A DNA stretch of 11,320 nt, from contig DHNG01000028.1 of NCBI GenBank assembly GCA_002409405.1, positions 96,012 through 107,331 of the forward strand, read 5' to 3'. This document shows positions 5,812-11,320 of the stretch, one piece after another (within the stretch, counting starts at the first letter, position 1; every line of letters begins with the position of its first letter). The notes under the pieces are model-generated. The model saw only the letters and a program-made list of their open reading frames with translations, was not told the origin of the DNA and did not search any database. The DNA is from Flavobacteriales bacterium UBA5422. Its GTDB lineage: Bacteria; Bacteroidota; Bacteroidia; Flavobacteriales_D; Crocinitomicaceae. The position numbers and the translations under genes were made by a program.

Positions 5812-8556
5812 ATGGCGGGAAAACCAATAAGACTAGGAAAGGCGGCAGGAGAACTCAATGTAGGAATCTCCACGTTGGTCGACTTCCTGGATAAAAAAGG
5901 AGTTAAGATCGATGGCAATCCAAATTTTAAGTTGGAAGAGGAACATTATGTTCTTTTGAGACAGGAATTTGCGGCTGACCACGACTTAAAGGAGCAATCC
6001 AAACAGAATCCTGTAAAAAGAGAGAAGCGTGAAACAATTTCTCTCAAAGATACAAGAGAGCCTGAAGCGACACCAGCCCCTGAAAGTCCGAAAGAAACTC
6101 CGAAAGAGAAGATTGCTGAGGAACCTGTAAAAGAGGAAACTCCGGAAGTAACCGAAGTGAAAGCCGATTCTGAAGCAAAAGTGGTTGGAGAAGGAGATGT
6201 GAAAGTGCAGGTAATCGGTAAAATCGATTTGGATGCACTCAATACAAAAACTCGTCCGGATAAGAAGAAAAAAGAAGAGACACCTGTTGAAAAAGAGGTT
6301 GAAAAGACAGAGCCTGTAAAGGAAAAAGAACCGGTTGTTGAGAAAAAAGAAGAGCCAAAAGTTGTTGTTGAACCAACAAAACCGGCTGCTGACAGTATTG
6401 AGACGATTCGTGTACAAAGCCAGACACTTTCAGGACCAAAAGTTTTAGGTAAAATTGAATTGCCTGTTGAAAAACCGAAAACGTCAAATCAACAATCTGC
6501 AAACAACGCTGACCGTAAAAAACGCAAGCGCATCAAGAAAATTGATGTTAATAAGCAAGCACAGCAGCAACAAGCAGCTGGTCAGGGACAAAACAATGCG
6601 AACAAAGGAAACTTTAAAAAAGGACCTGGAGGACCTCGTGTTGATAAGCCGGAGATTTCCGAACAGGATATTCAGAAGGAGATCAAAGAGACATTAGCTC
6701 GCCTTTCAAACAAAGGTTCCAAGTCCAAGGGGTCAAAAAATCGTAAAGCAAAACGGGATATTTTTGCACAGCGTAGACATGAAGAAGAACTAGCAGCTGA
6801 ATTGGAAAGCAAAATCCTGAAGCTGACAGAATTCGTTACCGTGTCGGAGTTGGCAAATATGATGAACGTACAACCGACGCAAGTTATTGCTGCGTGTATG
6901 TCATTGGGAATTTTCGCTTCGATCAACCAACGTTTGGACGCTGAAACGATCCAGATTGTAGCAGATGAATTCGGATTTGAAGCTGAATTTGTAAGCGCGG
7001 AAGTACAGGATGCAATTCCTGTTGTTGAAGATAAAGAAGAAGACCTGATTCCTCGCCCGCCGATCATTACAGTAATGGGACACGTTGACCACGGTAAAAC
7101 ATCTTTGCTGGATAAAATTCGTAATGCAAACGTTACAGAAGGGGAAGCAGGAGGGATCACACAGCACATCGGAGCCTATTCGGTTGTGAAAGACGGTAAA
7201 AAACTGACATTCCTGGATACACCAGGTCACGAGGCCTTTACAGCGATGCGTGCTCGTGGTGCACAGGTAACAGACGTTGCAATTATTATTGTTGCTGCGG
7301 ATGACGATGTGATGCCACAGACAAAAGAAGCGATTTCACACGCTCAGGCTGCAGGTGTACCAATGGTATTCGCAATTAACAAAATTGATAAACCGGGAGC
7401 AAATCCTGATAAAATCAGAGAACAACTTTCTCAAATGAATATCCTGGTTGAAGAGTGGGGTGGACAATACCAGTCTCAGGAAATTTCTGCGAAACAAAAT
7501 CTGAACATTGATTTGTTGCTGGAAAAAGTATTGCTGGAAGCAGAAATCCTGAATTTGAGAGCAAATCCGGACAAAAATGCAGTCGGAGTTGTGATCGAAT
7601 CTTCTTTGGACAAAGGAAAAGGATACGTAACCAATATGCTGATCGAAGCAGGAACATTGAAAGTAGGAGATGTTATTCTGGTTGGAAGAAACTACGGTAA
7701 GGTGCGTGCAATGCACGATGAAAAAGGAAATGCCCTGAAAGAGGCAGGACCGGCAACACCGGTTTCAATCCTGGGGATCAACGGAGCTCCGAATGCCGGA
7801 GATAAATTCAATGTAATGGATGATGAGCGCGAAGCGAAATCAATTGCATCTAAACGTGAACAGTTGTACAGAGAGCAAGGTCTCCGGGCAACAAAACACA
7901 TCACGTTGGACGAGATTGGCCGTCGTTTGGCAATCGGAGACTTCAAGGAGTTGAATATTATCGTAAAAGGAGACGTGGATGGTTCTGTGGAAGCCTTGTC
8001 AGATTCATTGTTGAAATTGTCAACGGAAGAAATTCAGATAAATATCGTTCACAAAGGAGTTGGAGCAATTTCTGAAGCAGACGTCAACTTAGCTTCAGCG
8101 TCTGACGCTATCATCATCGGATTCCAGGTAAGACCTGTTGTCTCTGCACGTAAATTGGCAGATAGCGAACAAATTGATATTCGTTTATATTCTGTTATCT
8201 ACAAGGCAATCGATGAGATTAAATCTGCAATGGAAGGGATGTTATCTCCGGACATTGAAGAGAAAATCATTGGTTCAGCAGAAGTACGCGAAACATTCAA
8301 TATTTCCAAAGTTGGTACAATTGCAGGATGTTACGTCTTGGATGGAATCATTAAACGTACATCTAAGATCCGCTTGATTCGTGATGGAATTGTGATTCAC
8401 TCAGGAACATTAGGATCGTTGAAACGATTTAAAGATGATGTGAAAGAGGTGAAAAATAACTACGAATGTGGTTTGAATATAGACAAATTCAATGACATTC
8501 AGGTAGGGGATATCATCGAAGCATTTGAAGAAGTAGAAGTAGCAAGAAAGCTATAA
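5812..8556 (+). CDS. infB: Translation initiation factor IF-2
   Basis: IF-2 is the GTPase that brings initiator fMet-tRNA to the 30S subunit and promotes subunit joining. The 914-residue protein starts with an IF2_N module (about 2-53, RLGKAAGELNVGISTLVDFL). A disordered Lys/Glu/Pro- and Gln-rich linker (about 55-320) and a second IF2_N-like module (about 338-390) follow. The GTPase domain (about 415-585) has G1 GHVDHGKT (423-430), the G2 threonine in GGIT (447-450), G3 DTPGH (469-473), G4 NKID (523-526) and G5 SAK (559-561). Next come domain II (about 588-680), domain III (about 690-800) and the C-terminal fMet-tRNA-binding barrel (about 815-914). All GTPase motifs are intact. ATG GCG GGA AAA at 5812 gives the conserved N-terminus. 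The gene is last in the operon, 63 nt after nusA; TATATTTA at 5763-5770 is only a poor promoter match. Transcription ends at the hairpin beginning at 8580. Confidence 0.98.
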   Translation: MAGKPIRLGKAAGELNVGISTLVDFLDKKGVKIDGNPNFKLEEEHYVLLRQEFAADHDLKEQSKQNPVKREKRETISLKDTREPEATPAPESPKETPKEKIAEEPVKEETPEVTEVKADSEAKVVGEGDVKVQVIGKIDLDALNTKTRPDKKKKEETPVEKEVEKTEPVKEKEPVVEKKEEPKVVVEPTKPAADSIETIRVQSQTLSGPKVLGKIELPVEKPKTSNQQSANNADRKKRKRIKKIDVNKQAQQQQAAGQGQNNANKGNFKKGPGGPRVDKPEISEQDIQKEIKETLARLSNKGSKSKGSKNRKAKRDIFAQRRHEEELAAELESKILKLTEFVTVSELANMMNVQPTQVIAACMSLGIFASINQRLDAETIQIVADEFGFEAEFVSAEVQDAIPVVEDKEEDLIPRPPIITVMGHVDHGKTSLLDKIRNANVTEGEAGGITQHIGAYSVVKDGKKLTFLDTPGHEAFTAMRARGAQVTDVAIIIVAADDDVMPQTKEAISHAQAAGVPMVFAINKIDKPGANPDKIREQLSQMNILVEEWGGQYQSQEISAKQNLNIDLLLEKVLLEAEILNLRANPDKNAVGVVIESSLDKGKGYVTNMLIEAGTLKVGDVILVGRNYGKVRAMHDEKGNALKEAGPATPVSILGINGAPNAGDKFNVMDDEREAKSIASKREQLYREQGLRATKHITLDEIGRRLAIGDFKELNIIVKGDVDGSVEALSDSLLKLSTEEIQINIVHKGVGAISEADVNLASASDAIIIGFQVRPVVSARKLADSEQIDIRLYSVIYKAIDEIKSAMEGMLSPDIEEKIIGSAEVRETFNISKVGTIAGCYVLDGIIKRTSKIRLIRDGIVIHSGTLGSLKRFKDDVKEVKNNYECGLNIDKFNDIQVGDIIEAFEEVEVARKL

Positions 8557-8579
8557 TTAATTCAATAAAAACAACAAGA

Positions 8580-8610
8580 AAGGAGGTGTCATTAGATGCC
8601 TCCTTTTTTA
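8580..8610 (+). terminator. Intrinsic terminator of the rimP-nusA-infB operon
   Basis: AAGGAGGTGTC (8580-8590), loop ATTA and GATGCCTCCTT (8595-8605) form an 11-bp stem with two G-U pairs, and a run of six T (8604-8609) starts in its last bases. It lies 23 nt after the infB stop in the right orientation, which is the classic form of an intrinsic terminator. Confidence 0.88.
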
Positions 8611-8682
8611 GTTAATAATAATTCATACTGAATTAATTATTGAAGAGTTTTATCTTGGATTGAAATGTTCGCCTTTTTTGGA

Positions 8683-8722
8683 ATATCGTCATATCGTAAT
8701 ATTGCGATATCACAATATCACT
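8683..8722. repeat. Five 8-bp ATATNNNN units, related to the array at 2824
   Basis: Five consecutive 8-bp units begin with ATAT; the variable halves are CGTC, CGTA, TGCG, CACA and CACT. ATATCGTAAT with ATTGCGATAT (8691-8710) is a near-perfect palindrome with one T-G mismatch, and 8699-8718 is a second overlapping near-palindrome. The core ATATTGCGATATC (8699-8711) is identical to 2840-2852. The array sits between convergent genes, about 70 nt past the infB terminator. Confidence 0.65.
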
Positions 8723-8900
8723 TCCGCGATTTATCCGAATTTTCTCTGAAATTAAAGAGGGAAGAATAAAACAAAAGGATTATTAAATGAATATTCCAAA
8801 TAAAAGATTGTAATTTACAAAACCTCTCTACGGAATCAACTACTAAGTAAATCCCTCCTTTTTTATTTAGGTCTTGTTCTATAAGTTGGGAGCTATTTTC

Positions 8901-8987
8901 ACCACGGATATACAGATTAAAAAGGAATGAACAAAGAAAAAATGACACTGATTAACAGTCAAGAGAAGTGATCTGTGAACCTGTGGT
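8901..8987. repeat. Degraded imperfect inverted repeat (possible dispersed-repeat remnant)
   Basis: CCACGGATATACAGAT (8902-8917) and ATCTGTGAACCTGTGG (8971-8986) are imperfect inverted arms, 12 of 16 positions complementary; one more A-T pair lies outside. CACTGATTAACAG is between them. The wording 'CCAC-GAT-ACAGAT ... CACTGATTAACA ... ATCTGTGAA-CTGTGG' resembles a family of short intergenic repeats I recall from Bacteroidota and other environmental bacteria; that recall is not checked. No transposase is present. Confidence 0.45.
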
Positions 8988-9017
8988 TATGGAACAACTA
9001 ACAGCAATGTACGTCTG

Positions 9018-11320
9018 TCAATTCGTTGTGTCAACAGGAAGTTCAATGATAAATTGTGTTCCGACATTTTCTTCTGATTCAAAATAGATTGTACCTCCGT
9101 GATTGACAATGATTTGTTTTACCATTGCCAGTCCAATTCCCGAACCTGTTGATTTTGTCGTAAAGTAAGGGGTAAAGATCTTTAATTTTTGTTCATCGGA
9201 AATTCCACTTCCATTATCGGAAACAGTTACTTTCAATAAATTATTTTCTTCCTGTGTTACTTTTACTTGAATGATTCCCATCTCAGTTGCAGAAAGTGCT
9301 TGAATGCTGTTTTTTATAAGATTATTGAACACCCTGAGAAGTTGTTCTTTGTCACCCTTTATCAAGCAGTGATCGGGTAGTTCTGTAATAATGATTGTAT
9401 CGGTACTTTGGCGGAATAATTCCACAACATTTTGAATGATTTGTATGATATCGATGGTTTCAAACTCCGGTTTTGGCATCTTTGCAAAATTCGAAAACTC
9501 GTTGGCAATTTTGGTCAGGGCATCAATCTGTTCAATTAAAGATTGACTGACTTTGTTTATTTTTTCATGCGCGTTGGGATCAGTCAGGTCAAAAGAACGA
9601 ACCAGGTGCTGGACTAGCAATTTCATTGGTGTTAACGGGTTTTTGATCTCATGAGCTACCTGCTTTGCCATGTCTCTCCATGCAGATTCCCGTTCACTTT
9701 GTGCAAGTTGTTGGGCTGCAAATTCAAGTTCTTCTATCTTTTCGTTGTAACTTCTGACAAGGGAGCCGATTTCGTCGTCGTGATTGTATTGAATCCGCTG
9801 ATTGGATTTCCCCAAGTGAATGTTTGAAAACAGTTCCTGTAGCATCTGTAAGGGATTCGTAATCCAGTTTGCAGTGAAAATTGCCATCACGGTTGACACT
9901 GCTAACAGCAATACAAAGATGTTGATGATAGAAACCAGGAATTGCTGAATTTGATGTTCGGCCTCTTCTTGCTGCCCGAAGTACTGCAGATTGATATAAC
10001 CGATCAATTTTCCACTTCTGTTATAAACAGGAGAATAAGCGGAATCGTAGTGAAGTGATCCGATGTTTTCAGAGTGAATGAATTCACTTTGCTCAAGTAC
10101 AGCCAGTTCTTTTTTCGCCAGAGGATTGATCTGTTCGCTCAGCAATCCGTTGTTGAATACATTTGGTCGCGAAGTGCTGACGAGAAATCCTTCTGTGTTA
10201 TAAATATTGATATCTGTGTTGAAAACCTTTGACAAATTGGTCAACTGATAGTTAAGAAATGCACCGTTTTCCTGAATACTCAGTTGATTAAGTCTGCCGA
10301 TAAGCGGTTTGAGTTCCTGTTCAACGGAACGGGTTTTTTCCCGAAGCCCGATCTCTGAGTATTCTTTGTATTGTTTTCTGATAAAAACACCGCTGCTGAT
10401 GCCGCTGACAACTAATGAGATCAATACAATTCCAATCAGGGTTAACTGAATTCTTGTCGATAGTGTCAAGGACTTGCGCGAAAAAGAATTGACATAAAAC
10501 CGGACATAGAAGGGAAGGAGTAAGATGCCGAAGAAACAGAATAAATAAGAAAAAGAAGTAGCATTATCAATCCATGTCGCATTGATTCCGGACAAAATAA
10601 CAACATCCTGTTTTGATTTATATTGGACAAAATGGTTGTATCCGTTGTAGTCGAAATTATTTAACTTCTCTGGATTCGCTTTTCTCAGCGCGCTATAAGA
10701 GACAGGATAGTTAAATTGTCCGTATTTTGATACCAGTTTATTCCGGTGGTATTTGGCAACAGAATAATTGTCCAGGTGCTGTAATGCTGATGACTTGGAA
10801 GATAATAGAAGTCGTGGGAAGCCGATTTCTTCCGGGATTTTTTTTGATTTCAGCGTTACAAACAACATTGCCGGTTCACCGTTTTTTCCCAAAATAGTCT
10901 GCCGGATGATGTAACTGTATTGATTCGTATAATCTTTTATGAAATAGATGGATGGATTGATTTCTGATTGTTGTCCGTGATTACTGATTAACTCGTTGAG
11001 ATTGGTGTATAGTTCTTCTGAATTCCCCTGAATCAGGAGTAGAGACTCGAATTGTTCTTTGAAAATATTGAAACTACACTCATACCGTTCCCAAAAACCA
11101 TTAAAATGCCTGCGTTCCATTGCATCTTCAAAGTCTCGCAGGTTGAATTGGGTATCTGCACTGATCATGCGTTGCAGGAACTTGTCTTCGTGCAATGTCT
11201 TTTCCAGTTTATCGTATTCCACTTCCGTGATCACATCCCTTTCAATCATTAATTGATTGGCGTATAGTTCCCGTTCGCTTTTGTCTTTTCGGGAATTAAA
11301 TTCTCCAATAGTCAGTGAAC
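9018..11320 (-). CDS. NtrY-like membrane sensor histidine kinase (5' end outside the window)
   Basis: This is a two-component sensor kinase that autophosphorylates a histidine and passes the phosphate to a response regulator not seen here. Residue numbers count from the ATG at 11247-11249. About 1-230 is a probable extracytoplasmic or sensor region. Membrane segments follow at about 233-250 and 267-289, then a second periplasmic region (about 291-433) with a PAS/CHASE-like look (INIYNTEGFLVSTS; SPVYNRSGKLIGYINL), and a membrane segment at 438-460 leading into a HAMP linker. The kinase core has the H-box VAHEIKNPLTPMKL (531-544, His533, NtrY-like), N-box FNNLIKNSIQA (641-651), G1 DNGSGIS (678-684), F-box FTPYFTT (692-698) and G2 GSGIGLAMVKQI (702-713). 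The frame stays open upstream of that ATG to the right edge (23 more codons, including EFNSRKDKSERELYANQL), so the true start is beyond the window. The stop is TGA at 9018-9020. The stimulus is unknown. Confidence 0.93.
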   Translation of the reverse strand, partial: SLTIGEFNSRKDKSERELYANQLMIERDVITEVEYDKLEKTLHEDKFLQRMISADTQFNLRDFEDAMERRHFNGFWERYECSFNIFKEQFESLLLIQGNSEELYTNLNELISNHGQQSEINPSIYFIKDYTNQYSYIIRQTILGKNGEPAMLFVTLKSKKIPEEIGFPRLLLSSKSSALQHLDNYSVAKYHRNKLVSKYGQFNYPVSYSALRKANPEKLNNFDYNGYNHFVQYKSKQDVVILSGINATWIDNATSFSYLFCFFGILLLPFYVRFYVNSFSRKSLTLSTRIQLTLIGIVLISLVVSGISSGVFIRKQYKEYSEIGLREKTRSVEQELKPLIGRLNQLSIQENGAFLNYQLTNLSKVFNTDINIYNTEGFLVSTSRPNVFNNGLLSEQINPLAKKELAVLEQSEFIHSENIGSLHYDSAYSPVYNRSGKLIGYINLQYFGQQEEAEHQIQQFLVSIINIFVLLLAVSTVMAIFTANWITNPLQMLQELFSNIHLGKSNQRIQYNHDDEIGSLVRSYNEKIEELEFAAQQLAQSERESAWRDMAKQVAHEIKNPLTPMKLLVQHLVRSFDLTDPNAHEKINKVSQSLIEQIDALTKIANEFSNFAKMPKPEFETIDIIQIIQNVVELFRQSTDTIIITELPDHCLIKGDKEQLLRVFNNLIKNSIQALSATEMGIIQVKVTQEENNLLKVTVSDNGSGISDEQKLKIFTPYFTTKSTGSGIGLAMVKQIIVNHGGTIYFESEENVGTQFIIELPVDTTN

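Larger units (their letters stand above)
8557..9017. other. Gene-poor 461-bp gap between convergent infB and histidine kinase genes
   Basis: No convincing gene is present. The gap holds, in order: the infB terminator (8580-8610); a weak 7-bp inverted repeat TAATTCA-TAC-TGAATTA shortly after it; the 8-bp-period array (8683-8722); a perfect odd palindrome TTGTAATTTACAA (8808-8820), possibly chance in such AT-rich DNA; and a degraded inverted repeat (8901-8987). For the leftward kinase gene only a poor terminator is seen: on the minus strand a 4-bp stem around 8945-8957 runs into a T-run. Confidence 0.6.

Noticed and set aside
5986..6417. Leftward frame with a very Phe/Leu/Arg-rich product opposite the IF-2 linker
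   Set aside because: The composition is simply the reverse complement of Lys/Glu-rich codons; not a membrane protein.
6672..7169. Leftward open frame (165 codons) opposite infB
   Set aside because: Antisense shadow of the IF-2 second N-module and GTPase domain; no recognisable protein features or start context.
8580..8631. Perfect Shine-Dalgarno-like AAGGAGGTG followed at suitable distance by a tiny frame ATG...TGA (11 codons)
   Set aside because: The AAGGAGG is the left arm of the infB terminator and the ATG lies in its right arm; other genes in the window do not use Shine-Dalgarno sequences, so this is most likely coincidence.
8808..8820. Palindrome TTGTAATTTACAA as an operator
   Set aside because: Perfect but short and AT-rich, not near any start codon; likely to arise by chance.
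8718..8948. Leftward frame of 76 codons in the gap between infB and the kinase
   Set aside because: It overlaps both repeat elements, has no start signal or domain, and its hydrophobic parts come from AT-rich DNA.

Overview
The window looks like chromosomal DNA from a Bacteroidota bacterium, most likely of the class Flavobacteriia; a Crocinitomicaceae/Fluviicola-like member is a guess. The grounds are: moderate-to-low GC; genes without Shine-Dalgarno sequences; promoter-like boxes of the Bacteroidota type (TTG, about 19 nt, TAnnTTTG); a short NusA; an IF-2 with a long Lys/Glu/Pro-rich linker; and lipoprotein and glycosyltransferase types common in that phylum. I see no phage, plasmid, transposase, CRISPR, tRNA or rRNA sequence. 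Most of the window is housekeeping DNA.

Layout. Positions 1-117 hold the 3' end of a rightward gene, probably of the succinylglutamate desuccinylase/aspartoacylase family. Facing it is a leftward block at 150-3887, read from right to left: a family 9 (heptosyltransferase-like) glycosyltransferase; a PyrR-like phosphoribosyltransferase; an unrecognised lipoprotein with a calcium-loop-like motif; MurQ (MurNAc-6-phosphate etherase); and RibE (riboflavin synthase). The middle three genes are 3-5 nt apart and are surely co-transcribed. RibE and the phosphoribosyltransferase each have a candidate -7 box exactly 20 nt upstream of the start codon.

Positions 3888-4029 are a divergent control region, followed by the rightward operon rimP-nusA-infB (4030-8556). 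This operon joins 30S maturation, transcription elongation/termination control and translation initiation. It begins with a good Bacteroidota promoter. Between promoter and rimP sits a perfect 8-bp GAAA-loop hairpin followed by five T, which looks like an intrinsic terminator in the leader of an operon that encodes the termination factor NusA. The operon ends in a clear intrinsic terminator at 8580-8610.

Positions 8557-9017 are a 461-bp gene-poor stretch between convergent genes. It holds the terminator, an array of 8-bp units and a degraded inverted repeat. A leftward NtrY-like membrane sensor histidine kinase occupies 9018 to the right edge. Its reading frame is open at the edge, so its true start lies outside the window.

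The least explained structures are the rimP leader hairpin and the 8-bp-period ATATNNNN arrays. The arrays occur twice in intergenic DNA (2824-2855 and 8683-8722) and share an identical 13-nt core.
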